In this document: piece by piece, positions 27,867 through 35,952 of the stretch
Position numbering within the stretch: the stretch's first letter is position 1
How the letters are laid out: every line of letters starts with the position of its first letter
NCBI RefSeq assembly: GCF_002902725.1
Contig: NZ_PPRT01000040.1
Location: 1 to 35,952 of the forward strand
Direction of reading: 5' to 3'
Origin: Staphylococcus caprae
GTDB lineage: Bacteria > Bacillota > Bacilli > Staphylococcales > Staphylococcaceae
DNA: 35,952 nucleotides
Notes under the pieces: generated by a model
Databases searched by the model: none
What the model saw: the letters and a program-made list of their open reading frames with translations, nothing else
Told to the model about the DNA's origin: nothing
Translations under genes and position numbers: made by a program

Positions 27867-29042
27867 ATGATGAAGATTGCTACTTTAAATAAAGGTAAAG
27901 AGACAAAGTATCTCAATCATTATCCACTTATTGATGAAGATGATATTTATGCGCACGACCATTTAAAAGAAGGAGATTTAGTCAAAATTGTAACTGCGCA
28001 ACAGCAATATATTGCTACGGGTTATGTAGGACGCCAACACAAAGGGTTAGGTTGGGTATTAAGTTACGATGAGAACGAAGTTATCGACACTAACCTTTTC
28101 ATTAAGTTATTCGAAAAGGCATTAGAAGAAAGAGAATATTATTTTAATATCGAAGGTACCAATGCATTTAGACTTTTTAATGCTGAAGGAGATGGTGTAG
28201 GGGGACTCACTATCGATAATTACGATGGGCATTTATTAATACAATGGTACTCTAAAGGTATTTATAAATTCAGATACAATGTTATAGAAGCGATGAAGGC
28301 AGTCTTTGGCTTTACATCTATTTATGAAAAAATGAGATTTAAAGATACGGAATATACAGGTGGATTTGTAGAAGGTGAGGCGCCTGAATTCCCTATAATT
28401 ATAGAAGAAAACTTTACATTTTATAATGTAGATTTAGAAGATGGATTGATGACAGGTATCTTTCTAGATCAAAAGGAAGTACGAAAGAAATTACGTGATC
28501 AATTCTCTGAAGATAGAAATGTATTGAACCTATTTAGTTATACGGGTGCCTTTTCAGTGATAGCAGCTCAAAATGCACGATCAACTACTAGCGTTGACTT
28601 AGCAAATCGTTCAAGAGGGTTAACTGAAGAGAATTTTGGACTCAATGGTATTGATCCTAAATCCGAATATATTTATGTCATGGATACATTTGATTTCTAT
28701 AATTATGCAGCACGTCATGGTCATCAGTATGAAACAATCGTTATTGATCCACCTAGTTTTGCTCGAAATAAGAAAAAGACATTTTCAGTACAAAAAGATT
28801 ATGACGCTCTGATTGAAGGTGCTTTAAACATTTTAGCACCAGAAGGATCATTATTATTATGTACAAATTCAAGTGCTTTTCCATTGAAATCCTTTAAAAA
28901 TGTGATTAAAAAGACATTGACTGATGCAGGTGTGGAATTTGAAATAAGCGAAGTGATGGGCTTGCCAAAAGATTTCAAAACACATCCACACTATAAACCT
29001 TCAAAATATTTAAAAGCAGTATTTATTAATATTAAGCATTAA
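27867..29042 (+). CDS. rlmI: class I SAM-dependent rRNA (cytosine-C5) methyltransferase, RlmI-like
   Basis: 391 aa. An N-terminal PUA-type RNA-binding domain (about 1-75) is followed by a middle EEHUD-like region. A Rossmann methyltransferase domain follows with the SAM loop NLFSYTGAFS (about 212-221), the catalytic VIDPPSFARNKK (about 291-302) and the LLCTNSS motif that supplies the Cys-Ser of m5C enzymes. E. coli RlmI methylates 23S rRNA C1962. Three ATGs in a row (27864, 27867, 27870) follow GAGAGG; 27867 has the best spacing (7 nt). Confidence 0.85.
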   Translation: MMKIATLNKGKETKYLNHYPLIDEDDIYAHDHLKEGDLVKIVTAQQQYIATGYVGRQHKGLGWVLSYDENEVIDTNLFIKLFEKALEEREYYFNIEGTNAFRLFNAEGDGVGGLTIDNYDGHLLIQWYSKGIYKFRYNVIEAMKAVFGFTSIYEKMRFKDTEYTGGFVEGEAPEFPIIIEENFTFYNVDLEDGLMTGIFLDQKEVRKKLRDQFSEDRNVLNLFSYTGAFSVIAAQNARSTTSVDLANRSRGLTEENFGLNGIDPKSEYIYVMDTFDFYNYAARHGHQYETIVIDPPSFARNKKKTFSVQKDYDALIEGALNILAPEGSLLLCTNSSAFPLKSFKNVIKKTLTDAGVEFEISEVMGLPKDFKTHPHYKPSKYLKAVFINIKH

Positions 29043-29100
29043 TTTTTCTAAAATGGGTATAACGATTTATTGAAATGAAACTATGAAAGGGTGTAAGAAT

Positions 29101-29640
29101 ATGGGTATTAGAAGTAAATTTACTAATGATATTACAAATAAAGTAGGTAATTCACTTTTAAATATTGAAGAAATTAAAGAAAAAAGTAACTTACCCACGA
29201 CACAAGAGGAGTTAAAACAACGTCGTGAGAAGGCATTAACACTTGTTAAGAAGAAATCTTTACTTTCTTCTGGTGCGAGCGTTGTACCAATTCCAGGTTT
29301 AGACTTTGGTGTAGATATTAAATTAATGAGAGATATTATTGAAGATGTTAATAAAATCTATGGACTAGACCATAAACAAGTGAATTCTCTTGGAGATGAC
29401 GTTAAAGAAAGAATCATGTCTGCAGCTGCGATTCAAGGAAGTCAATTTGTAGGAAGAAAAGTATCAGAAGCATTATTGAAAGTTGTAATCAAAGATGTTG
29501 CTAAACGTGCGGCTGCCAAGCAAACAAGATGGTTCCCAGTGATTGGTCAAGCTGTATCTGCTTCAATCAGTTACTACTTTATGAGTAAGCTTGGTAAAGA
29601 TCACGTAGAAAAATGTGAAAAAGTTATCAATAACTTGTAG
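29101..29640 (+). CDS. DUF697-like small protein
   Basis: 179 aa from ATG 29101 (AAAGGG 10 nt upstream; the frame from 29083 starts inside the RBS region). It has a charged N-terminal third (1-60). A helical domain follows with ALTLVKKKSLLSSGASVVP, then IPGLDFGVDIKLMRDI, and the late TRWFPVIGQAVSASISYYF. The two Pro-Gly membrane-associating stretches and alternating Gly/Ala helices resemble DUF697/YcjF-type domains, usually found C-terminal to GTPases. No GTPase is present here. Function unknown. Confidence 0.7.
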   Translation: MGIRSKFTNDITNKVGNSLLNIEEIKEKSNLPTTQEELKQRREKALTLVKKKSLLSSGASVVPIPGLDFGVDIKLMRDIIEDVNKIYGLDHKQVNSLGDDVKERIMSAAAIQGSQFVGRKVSEALLKVVIKDVAKRAAAKQTRWFPVIGQAVSASISYYFMSKLGKDHVEKCEKVINNL

Positions 29641-29679
29641 TAAATGATATAATTTTCACTGAAATGTAAATAATGACAC

Positions 29680-29693
29680 TGAAACCGGTTTTA
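29680..29693 (+). promoter_or_regulatory. cre-like (CcpA) site upstream of ptsHI
   Basis: TGAAACCGGTTTTA matches the cre consensus TGWAANCGNTNWCA at all but one fixed position. It overlaps the left arm of the CCGG inverted repeat. Confidence 0.4.
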
Positions 29694-29719
29694 AACGAAT
29701 TGAATTTAGCAACCGGTTT
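29682..29719 (+). terminator. inverted repeat / possible terminator between the DUF697-like gene and ptsH
   Basis: AAACCGGTT (29682-29690) and AACCGGTTT (29711-29719) are perfect complements separated by 20 nt and followed by a single extra T. It could be a weak terminator of the upstream gene or a repeated protein-binding half-site; each arm contains ACCGGT. Possible ptsH promoter elements follow (TTGTAT 29731-29736, TAATAA 29755-29760). Confidence 0.45.
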
Positions 29720-29797
29720 TGGTAAAGTTATTGTATAAAATCTATGTTAGATTGTAATAATATTGAAGATTCTAACTATACGAAGGAGAATATAATT

Positions 29798-30064
29798 ATG
29801 GAACAAAAATCATATGTAATTATCGATGAGACAGGGATTCACGCTCGCCCTGCTACAATGTTAGTTCAAACTGCATCAAAATTTGATTCAGATATTCAAT
29901 TAGAATATAACGGGAAGAAAGTAAACTTAAAATCAATCATGGGTGTTATGAGTTTAGGTGTAGGTAAAGATGCTGAAATCACTATTTATGCTGACGGTAG
30001 CGATGAAACTGATGCTATTGAATCAATCAGTGATGTCTTATCAAAAGAAGGATTAACTAAATAA
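29798..30064 (+). CDS. ptsH: phosphocarrier protein HPr
   Basis: 88 aa, standard for Gram-positive HPr. His15 (GIHARP) accepts phosphate from Enzyme I. Ser46 (LKSIMG) is the HPr kinase/phosphorylase site; HPr-Ser-P is the co-repressor of CcpA. I start at ATG 29798, 9 nt after AAGGAG; the longer frame from 29744 covers the promoter/leader. ptsI follows after 2 nt. A cre-like site lies about 105 nt upstream. Confidence 0.97.
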   Translation: MEQKSYVIIDETGIHARPATMLVQTASKFDSDIQLEYNGKKVNLKSIMGVMSLGVGKDAEITIYADGSDETDAIESISDVLSKEGLTK

Positions 30065-30066
30065 TT

Positions 30067-31785
30067 ATGTCTAACTTAATTAAAGGGATTGCTGCGTCAG
30101 ACGGCGTAGCAATCGCAAAAGCTTACTTATTAGTAGAACCTGATTTATCTTTTGACAGTAATGAAAAGGTCACTGATGTAGAAGGCGAAGTTAATAAATT
30201 CAATAAAGCTATCGAAGCATCTAAAGTTGAATTAACTAAGATTAGAAACAATGCAGAAGTTCAATTAGGCGCTGATAAAGCAGCTATTTTTGATGCTCAT
30301 TTATTAGTTTTAGATGATCCAGAGTTAATTCAACCTATCCAAGATAAAATTAAAAATGACAAAGTCAACGCAGCTACTGCGTTAAATGATGTAACAACTC
30401 AATTTGTTACCATTTTCGAATCTATGGATAATGAATACATGAAAGAACGTGCTGCTGATATTAGAGACGTTTCTAAACGTGTATTAGCGCATATTCTAGG
30501 CGTAGATTTACCAAATCCAAGCATGATTGATGAAAGTGTCGTTATTATTGGTAACGACTTAACACCTTCAGATACTGCACAATTGAATAAAGAATTTGTG
30601 CAAGGTTTTGTAACTAATATTGGTGGTAGAACAAGTCACTCTGCAATTATGAGTCGTTCACTTGAAATTGCAGCAGTCGTGGGTACACAGTCTATCACGC
30701 AACAAGTTAAACAGGGTGATATGATTATTGTCGATGGTATTACAGGTGACGTAATTATTGATCCGACTGAAGATGAGTTAATTGCTTATCAAAATAAACG
30801 CGAACGTTTCTTTGAAGATAAAAAGGAATTACAAAAACTACGTGATGCTGATACAGTAACTGTTGATGGCGTACATGCAGAGCTTGCAGCGAATATTGGT
30901 ACACCTAACGATTTACCAGGTGTCATTGAAAATGGCGCACAAGGTATCGGTTTATACCGTACAGAATTCCTTTATATGGGAAGAGACCAAATGCCAACCG
31001 AAGAAGAGCAATTTGAAGCTTATAAAAAAGTATTAGAAACAATGGACGGTAAACGTGTTGTTGTTCGTACTTTAGATATCGGTGGAGATAAGGAACTTCC
31101 ATACTTAAACTTACCTGAAGAAATGAATCCTTTCTTAGGTTATAGAGCAATCCGTTTATGCTTAGCGCAACAAGATATTTTCAGACCGCAATTGCGTGCA
31201 TTATTACGTGCATCTGCTTACGGTAAGTTAAATATCATGTTCCCAATGGTTGCTACAATTAAAGAATTCCGTGATGCTAAAGCTATTCTTTTAGAGGAAA
31301 AGAAAAACCTTGAAAATGAAGGTTATGACATTTCTGATGATATTGAATTAGGTATCATGGTGGAAATTCCAGCAACTGCAGCGTTAGCAGATGTATTTGC
31401 GAAAGAAGTGGACTTCTTCAGTATCGGTACAAATGATTTAATACAATATACATTAGCTGCTGACCGTATGTCAGAACGTGTCTCTTATTTATATCAACCA
31501 TACAATCCATCTATTTTACGTTTAGTGAAACAAGTGATTGAAGCTTCTCATAAAGAAGGTAAATGGACTGGCATGTGTGGTGAAATGGCCGGAGACGAAA
31601 CAGCGATTCCATTATTATTAGGTTTAGGTTTAGATGAGTTCTCAATGAGTGCTACGTCTATTCTTAAAGCGAGAAGACAAATTAATGGTCTAAGTAAGAA
31701 TGAAATGGCTGAATTAGCTAACCGTGCGATTGAATGTGCAACACAAGAAGAAGTTATGGAATTAGTTAATAACAAAGCTAAATAA
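30067..31785 (+). CDS. ptsI: PTS Enzyme I (phosphoenolpyruvate-protein phosphotransferase)
   Basis: 572 aa. It autophosphorylates from PEP and passes phosphate to HPr for all PTS sugars. Phospho-His191 lies in [12 protein letters not shown]. The PEP-binding barrel shows [36 protein letters not shown] and a late GMCGEMAG with the active-site Cys (about 503). It is co-transcribed with ptsH and followed 13 nt later by a terminator that begins STAR module B. Confidence 0.97.
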   Translation: MSNLIKGIAASDGVAIAKAYLLVEPDLSFDSNEKVTDVEGEVNKFNKAIEASKVELTKIRNNAEVQLGADKAAIFDAHLLVLDDPELIQPIQDKIKNDKVNAATALNDVTTQFVTIFESMDNEYMKERAADIRDVSKRVLAHILGVDLPNPSMIDESVVIIGNDLTPSDTAQLNKEFVQGFVTNIGGRTSHSAIMSRSLEIAAVVGTQSITQQVKQGDMIIVDGITGDVIIDPTEDELIAYQNKRERFFEDKKELQKLRDADTVTVDGVHAELAANIGTPNDLPGVIENGAQGIGLYRTEFLYMGRDQMPTEEEQFEAYKKVLETMDGKRVVVRTLDIGGDKELPYLNLPEEMNPFLGYRAIRLCLAQQDIFRPQLRALLRASAYGKLNIMFPMVATIKEFRDAKAILLEEKKNLENEGYDISDDIELGIMVEIPATAALADVFAKEVDFFSIGTNDLIQYTLAADRMSERVSYLYQPYNPSILRLVKQVIEASHKEGKWTGMCGEMAGDETAIPLLLGLGLDEFSMSATSILKARRQINGLSKNEMAELANRAIECATQEEVMELVNNKAK

Positions 31786-31797
31786 TATGACTACAAG

Positions 31798-31834
31798 AAG
31801 GCTGGGACATAATTAATTGTCTCAGCTTTCTTTA
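31798..31834 (+). terminator. rho-independent terminator of ptsHI (start of STAR module B)
   Basis: AAGGCTGGGACA pairs with TGTCTCAGCTTT (12 bp with two G-U), followed by CTTT. The hairpin matches the one leading copy A. Confidence 0.8.
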
Positions 31835-32020
31835 ACATATTGGCAGTAGATGTCTGAATTAAAAGTGCGCTTATATCAAGCTTCTTTCAATCCTAGCCAT
31901 CCTTGCCGGCGGGGCCCCAACATAGAGAATTTCTTAAAAAGAAATTCTACAAACAATGCAAGTTGGGAGAGGGACAACGAAAATAATTTTGATAAATTAT
32001 ATTTCTGTCTCACTCCCTCT
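31798..32020 (+). repeat. STAR-type repeat module, copy B
   Basis: In order: the ptsI terminator hairpin; a spacer with GTGCGCTTATA (31865-31875); CCTTGCC (31901-31907); the STAR core with the GGGGCCCC palindrome (31911-31918) and CAACATAGAGAA; a 10-bp hairpin (31926-31935/31939-31948); GCAAGTTGGG; and a second long hairpin GGGAGAGGGACA / TGTCTCACTCCC (31965-31976/32006-32017). STAR elements are GC-rich staphylococcal intergenic repeats with a TGTTGGGGCCCC-type core, read here on the opposite strand. The 414-nt gap 31786-32199 contains no credible gene. Confidence 0.8.
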
Positions 32021-32146
32021 CTCTTAAAAGGGTAGAGCAAGCGTATTAGAGAAGGGCTAAGACTAAGTGAATGAAGCTATAGAGCGTTCTTCTTTCAATG
32101 TTAGATTACGCTAATGCAGACATTCATGTCTAACCGTACTCAAAAT

Positions 32147-32190
32147 AAATCACTCAACATCAAAGAATTGAATATGTTGAGTGATTTTTA
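32147..32190. terminator. bidirectional terminator between ptsI/STAR region and nrdH
   Basis: A perfect 14-bp stem AAATCACTCAACAT / ATGTTGAGTGATTT (32147-32160, 32174-32187), with a T-rich tail on both strands. It lies 10 nt beyond the stop of the minus-strand nrdH gene. Confidence 0.85.
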
Positions 32191-32199
32191 TGTGTTTAA

Positions 32200-32436
32200 T
32201 TAATTTTCGATATTTAAAGTGGAGTTAATTTTATCCATATCTACGCTATACATGGGTTCACCTTTTAATAGAATAAAAGGCGTTGCAAATGCGTCATAAT
32301 TGAGCATTTCATTTCGATATTGAGCATTTTTAATATTCTTTTCAGTATAGTCAATATCATGTTCTGAGAGGTAATTTTTTACAAACGTACATGGTGGACA
32401 ATCATCTTGAGTATAAATGATAATGTTAGAAGCCAT
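32200..32436 (-). CDS. nrdH: glutaredoxin-like NrdH-redoxin family protein
   Basis: 78-aa thioredoxin-fold protein with the redox motif CPPC at Cys13-Cys16 and a cis-proline segment ATPF (about 51-54). NrdH proteins reduce ribonucleotide reductase or act as general dithiol reductants. No nrd genes are nearby, so the partner is not shown. A gene of this kind lies between ptsI and cydA in S. aureus too. ATG 32436 has AAAGGACG upstream. It is divergent from cydA. Confidence 0.8.
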   Translation of the reverse strand: MASNIIIYTQDDCPPCTFVKNYLSEHDIDYTEKNIKNAQYRNEMLNYDAFATPFILLKGEPMYSVDMDKINSTLNIEN

Positions 32437-32557
32437 ATTTAACGTCCTTTCGTCTTTAATTCTGAAAATACTATACAGAAAAGTATATGTGATTTCAACT
32501 ATGTGAACATTATGTGTCCTGTCAAAAAATGGACATACAAATTTAGAGCAACTTAAT

Positions 32558-32585
32558 TTAGTTCAAGCTCTCAGAGATTTATAAT
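32558..32585 (+). promoter_or_regulatory. predicted cydAB promoter
   Basis: A perfect -10 TATAAT (32580-32585) has only a weak -35 (TTAGTT at 32558-32563, 16-bp spacer). That would suit an activator-dependent promoter. A GAGC/GCTC dyad spans 32546-32571. The leader is about 45 nt. The rest of 32437-32637 shows no gene. Confidence 0.4.
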
Positions 32586-32637
32586 TTTAAACATTGTGAC
32601 TCCAATTTTCAATATATTAGAAAAAAAGGTGATAAAT

Positions 32638-33993
32638 ATGGATTCAGTTGAAATTAGCCGATTTCTCACTGGTATGACACTAGCAGTGCATATCATATTT
32701 GCTACAATCGGCGTGGGTATGCCATTAATGTTTGCGATTGCAGAATTTATTGGCATTAGAAAAAATGATGCAAACTATATTGCATTAGCTAAAAGATGGT
32801 CAAAAGGGTACACAATCACTGTAGCCGTTGGGGTCGTAACAGGTACTATTATTGGGTTACAACTTTCGCTAGTTTGGCCGACATTCATGAAAATGGGCGG
32901 ACATGTCATCGCTTTACCATTATTCATGGAAACTTTTGCATTCTTCTTTGAAGCAATCTTCTTAAGTATATATCTTTATACTTGGGATAGATTTAAAAAT
33001 AAATGGACACATTTTATTATTTCATTACCAGTTATTATCGGTGGTTCATTTTCAGCGTTCTTTATAACGTCTGTAAACTCATTTATGAATACACCAGCTG
33101 GTTTCGAAATGAAACATGGACGTATGGTTAATGTTCAACCACTAGAAGCGATGTTTAACTCATCCTTCCTTGTAAGAGCATTTCACGTCGTTGCTACAGC
33201 TGGTATGACAATGGCATTTATATTGGCAGCTATTGCAGCATTTAAATTATTACGAAATAGATACTCAGAAGATAGACAGTATCATAAGAAAGCATTGAAA
33301 ATGACGATGATCGTAGGTTTCTTATCAACGATATTATCTATGGTGGCTGGGGACCTTTCAGCTAAGTTCTTACACAAAGTTCAACCTGAAAAATTAGCTG
33401 CCTATGAATGGCATTATGATACGCAATCACACGCTAATTTAGTATTCTTTGGTGTACTAAACGAAAAGACTCATGAAGTTTCTGGCGCAATTGAAATTCC
33501 AGGATTACTTAGTTTCTTAGCGGATGATAGTTTTAAAACAAAAGTTAAAGGTTTAAATGATTTTCCTAAACATGATTTGCCACCTATGATTGTCCATTAC
33601 TTCTTTGATTTAATGGTTTCAATGGGGGTCTTCTGTTTTGTCATTTCAGGAATTTACATGTTAATTCTATTCTTCAAGAAATTACGTAAATTTATAACAA
33701 ACAAAGCTGTATTATATGCTATCTTGTTGACTGGTCCAGCGTCATTACTTGCTATAGAATTTGGTTGGTTCTTAACAGAAATGGGGCGCCAACCATGGAT
33801 TATTAGAGGATACATGCGTGTGTCTCAAGCTGCTACCCAAGCAGGCGGTATTACATTAGTCACGATCCTGTTCGGTATATTATATTTCGTACTCATGGTT
33901 ACAGCAGCGTATGTGTTAATTCGTATGTATAGAAACAAACCTGCATATCAAGATGTAGATAAAGTGATTGAAAAGAGAGGTGGAACAAAATGA
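32638..33993 (+). CDS. cydA: cytochrome bd-type quinol oxidase subunit I
   Basis: 451-aa integral membrane protein with about nine helices and a short Q-loop. Haem ligands follow E. coli CydA: His18 (b595/d region), Glu98 and Glu105 near the haem d site, His183 for b558, and the conserved GRQPWIIRGYMR segment with its Met ligand (near 389). It oxidises menaquinol and reduces O2 with high affinity and resists NO. The ATG 32638 has AAGGTGAT directly upstream; 14 further in-frame codons upstream lack an RBS. Overlaps cydB by 4 nt. Confidence 0.94.
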   Translation: MDSVEISRFLTGMTLAVHIIFATIGVGMPLMFAIAEFIGIRKNDANYIALAKRWSKGYTITVAVGVVTGTIIGLQLSLVWPTFMKMGGHVIALPLFMETFAFFFEAIFLSIYLYTWDRFKNKWTHFIISLPVIIGGSFSAFFITSVNSFMNTPAGFEMKHGRMVNVQPLEAMFNSSFLVRAFHVVATAGMTMAFILAAIAAFKLLRNRYSEDRQYHKKALKMTMIVGFLSTILSMVAGDLSAKFLHKVQPEKLAAYEWHYDTQSHANLVFFGVLNEKTHEVSGAIEIPGLLSFLADDSFKTKVKGLNDFPKHDLPPMIVHYFFDLMVSMGVFCFVISGIYMLILFFKKLRKFITNKAVLYAILLTGPASLLAIEFGWFLTEMGRQPWIIRGYMRVSQAATQAGGITLVTILFGILYFVLMVTAAYVLIRMYRNKPAYQDVDKVIEKRGGTK

Positions 33994-35006
33994 TATACGC
34001 CCATATCGGAATAACAGTATTATGGATATTTTTATTTTGTTACATCATTGTCGCTTCAATAGATTTTGGTGCAGGATTTTTCGCATTACATTCTAAAATT
34101 ACTGGTGAAGAAAAGAAAATTAATCATTTAATTCATCGTTACCTTAACCCAGTATGGGAAGTTACGAATGTTTTCTTCGTATTCTTCTTTGTAGGATTCG
34201 TTGGATTCTTCCCAGATTCTGCCAAATATTTAGGCACGGTACTACTTGTCCCGGGTTCAATTGCTTTAATCCTTATTTCAATTCGAAGTAGTTTTTATGC
34301 CTTTGAAAATTATGGTCAAGATACGAAATTGCCATGGATTTGCTTATATGGTTTAACAGGATTACTTATACCGGCGTCATTAGCTACCGCTTTAACAATT
34401 TCAGAAGGTGGCTATATACGAGAACATGGATCTCATATAGATTTAAACTGGGTACAGTTACTACTAAGCCCATTTGCGTGGTCGGTTGTGTTCTTAGCAA
34501 TCATCTCTGTGCTTTATATTTCATCAGGTTTCTTAACATTTTACGCAAGTAAAGCACAAGATAAGCCAGCCTACGATTTAACGAGACAGTGGCACATATT
34601 CTGGGGCCCACCAATGATTATTATTTCATTATTTGTCTTCTTATCATTAAGAATTCAAAATGCTGATCATTTTAATAATGCTGTATTCAATTACTGGTGG
34701 ATGTTTGCATTGAGCTTTGTCTTTTTCCTAATTGCAGGTGCATTAACGATATTCAAGAAAAACCATGGCTTAGCGTTTATTATGGTTATCTTACAAATGT
34801 TTTTTGCATTCTTTGGATATGGAATGAGTAAGTTACCTTATCTACTGCATCCATTTGTTAAAATTACAGGTACTCATGTTAACCCTGAAATGGGATTAGC
34901 TTTAGTCGTTGCCTTTATTTTAGGTTTACTTTTATTAATTCCATCGTTAATATTATTATTAAGATTATTTGTTTTCGACAAAGATTATGTAGAAGGAAAG
35001 AAATAA
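33990..35006 (+). CDS. cydB: cytochrome bd-type quinol oxidase subunit II
   Basis: 338 aa with about eight or nine transmembrane helices. N-terminal DFGAGFF and the HRYLNPVWEVTNVFFVFFF segment are typical of CydB (consensus NP.WDGNEVW, with the Trp-Glu-Val-Thr-Asn variant here). ATGA overlap with cydA and GAGAGGTGG as RBS imply coupling. It forms the bd-oxidase heterodimer. A hairpin at 35017-35073 follows. Confidence 0.93.
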   Translation: MIYAHIGITVLWIFLFCYIIVASIDFGAGFFALHSKITGEEKKINHLIHRYLNPVWEVTNVFFVFFFVGFVGFFPDSAKYLGTVLLVPGSIALILISIRSSFYAFENYGQDTKLPWICLYGLTGLLIPASLATALTISEGGYIREHGSHIDLNWVQLLLSPFAWSVVFLAIISVLYISSGFLTFYASKAQDKPAYDLTRQWHIFWGPPMIIISLFVFLSLRIQNADHFNNAVFNYWWMFALSFVFFLIAGALTIFKKNHGLAFIMVILQMFFAFFGYGMSKLPYLLHPFVKITGTHVNPEMGLALVVAFILGLLLLIPSLILLLRLFVFDKDYVEGKK

Positions 35007-35016
35007 TATAATCTAT

Positions 35017-35077
35017 GAGGATAAGGGAGAGTATGGAGGTCTTATTATCATACATCATCTCTTTTCCTCTTTTATTT
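35017..35077 (+). terminator. imperfect hairpin/terminator between cydB and ktrA
   Basis: GAGGATAAGGGAGAGTATG (35017-35035) pairs imperfectly with CATACATCATCTC...CCTC (35049-35069), followed by TTTTATTT. It ends 4 nt before the ktrA RBS, so read-through would set ktrA expression from the cyd promoter. Confidence 0.5.
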
Positions 35078-35091
35078 AGTGGAGGACGTAT

Positions 35092-35751
35092 ATGGAAAAA
35101 GAGTATGTCGTAATAGGACTAGGCCGTTTCGGTGGCAGTATTGTTAGAGAACTTAATGCTTTAGATATGGACGTCATGGCGATTGATAGCGATGAGAATC
35201 GTGTTAATGAATATAGTGATATTGCTACACATGCTGTCGTTGCTGATACCACAGATGAAGCAGTGATGAAAAGTTTAGGAATACGAAATTTTGATCACGT
35301 TATTGTAGCTATTGGTGAAAATATTCAATCAAGTACTTTAACTACGCTTATTTTAAAAGAACTGGGCGTAAAAAAGGTAACCGCTAAAGCACAGAACGAT
35401 TATCATGCTAAAATTTTAAATAAAATAGGTGCAGATACAGTCGTACATCCAGAACGAGATATGGGTAGACGTATTGCACATAATGTTGCAAGTGCAAGCG
35501 TGCTTGACTATTTAGAGCTAGCTGATGAGCATTCTATTGTAGAACTTAAAGCTACTGAAAAAATGGCCGGTCAAAGCATCATTGATCTAGATATTCGAGC
35601 ACAATATGGGATTAACATTATCGCTATTAAACGAGCAAAAGAATTTATTGTTTCTCCAGATCCTAATATTAATATAGAAATCGGTGACATATTAATTATG
35701 ATTGGTCACGATAACGACTTAGGTCGTTTTGAGAAAAACATTAGTAAATAA
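35092..35751 (+). CDS. ktrA: Ktr potassium uptake regulatory subunit (RCK protein)
   Basis: 219-aa cytoplasmic RCK protein. The N-terminal Rossmann domain has GLGRFG at 9-14 and Asp32 at the end of beta-2 for ADP/ATP/NAD ribose binding. The C-terminal RCK_C domain (about 135-219) is the part that binds c-di-AMP in S. aureus KtrA. It gates the KtrB or KtrD channel, neither of which is in the window. GGAGG lies 6 nt before ATG. No c-di-AMP riboswitch fits in the 85-nt gap upstream. Confidence 0.93.
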   Translation: MEKEYVVIGLGRFGGSIVRELNALDMDVMAIDSDENRVNEYSDIATHAVVADTTDEAVMKSLGIRNFDHVIVAIGENIQSSTLTTLILKELGVKKVTAKAQNDYHAKILNKIGADTVVHPERDMGRRIAHNVASASVLDYLELADEHSIVELKATEKMAGQSIIDLDIRAQYGINIIAIKRAKEFIVSPDPNINIEIGDILIMIGHDNDLGRFEKNISK

Positions 35752-35796
35752 ACGCAATTTGAGTTAGTCACAAATTAAATAGATAGTTATATAGAC

Positions 35797-35837
35797 AACG
35801 TTCTCCAATAATAGAAATATTGGGGAGCGTTTTTTTA
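35797..35837 (+). terminator. rho-independent terminator after ktrA
   Basis: AACGTTCTCCAATA pairs with TATTGGGGAGCGTT (14 bp with two G-U), followed by seven T. The remaining 115 nt to the window end are AT-rich with no recognisable gene. Confidence 0.9.
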
Positions 35838-35952
35838 TTTAGAGAAAGTGTTGAAACTTGGTGTAATTTGTTTACCACATTTTTATATTTCATTATAAAT
35901 AAACTTGATTGAATAGTATTCTAATTAATAAACGTTTAATATTATATAATAT

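Noticed and set aside
31901..31967. CRISPR-like repeat
   Set aside because: Single palindromic unit with no regular spacers; fits a STAR element.
31850..32035. 61-codon open frame after ptsI
   Set aside because: Lies wholly in the STAR module, has no RBS, and is disrupted by the repeat structure.
35007..35091. c-di-AMP riboswitch before ktrA
   Set aside because: Only 85 nt available, filled by a simple hairpin; conserved ydaO elements are not visible.

Overview
The window is a low-GC Firmicute chromosome segment that reads as Staphylococcus, most likely a non-aureus species. The evidence is gene order (fmtA, qoxDCBA, folD, purEKCSQLFMNHD, ykoEDC, rlmI-like, ptsHI, nrdH, cydAB, ktrA), strong AGGAGG-type ribosome sites, GTG/TTG starts and STAR-type repeats. 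I could not assign a species. Most of the window is conserved core genome. The parts that look accessory are the nucleoside hydrolase between fmtA and qoxD, the flavohaemoglobin gene between a small secreted protein and folD, and several dispersed repeats.

Layout. 1-2996: a phospho-sugar mutase and an FmtA-type serine hydrolase (cell envelope), closed by a terminator. 3025-8182, minus strand: a nucleoside hydrolase and the qoxABCD cytochrome aa3 quinol oxidase operon with its own promoter and terminator. 8337-10240: a small secreted Ig-like protein (minus) and flavohaemoglobin hmp (plus), followed by a 100-bp inverted-repeat element. 10318-22608: folD (minus), diverging across a PurR-type operator from the eleven-gene purine operon purEKCSQLFMNHD. 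Almost every junction in the operon overlaps. Together these genes make IMP from PRPP, and FolD supplies the 10-formyl-THF used by PurN and PurH. 22635-25818, minus strand: ykoEDC, an ECF-type thiamine-precursor transporter under a TPP riboswitch whose aptamer, antiterminator and terminator can all be read. 25887-26252: a STAR-type repeat module and a 44-codon charged gene. 26408-29640: a multi-pass membrane protein, an RlmI-type rRNA methyltransferase and a DUF697-like protein. 29680-31834: ptsHI, the general PTS proteins, with a cre-like site upstream. 31798-32020: a second copy of the STAR module. 32200-35837: nrdH (minus), cydAB (bd-type quinol oxidase), and ktrA (K+ uptake gating).

Both terminal quinol oxidases (aa3 and bd) and the NO-detoxifying Hmp lie in this one window, around the purine operon.

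I found no CRISPR array, tRNA, rRNA, intact insertion sequence or prophage, and no clear evidence of an undescribed multi-gene system. The best leads are: the paired ~215-bp STAR/terminator modules that sit 3' of two unrelated genes; the two-copy AGCTCTAAGA inverted-repeat family; the loss of three of four Fe-S cysteine positions in PurF; the C-terminal read-through of PurS into purQ; and the Rex-like site upstream of hmp.
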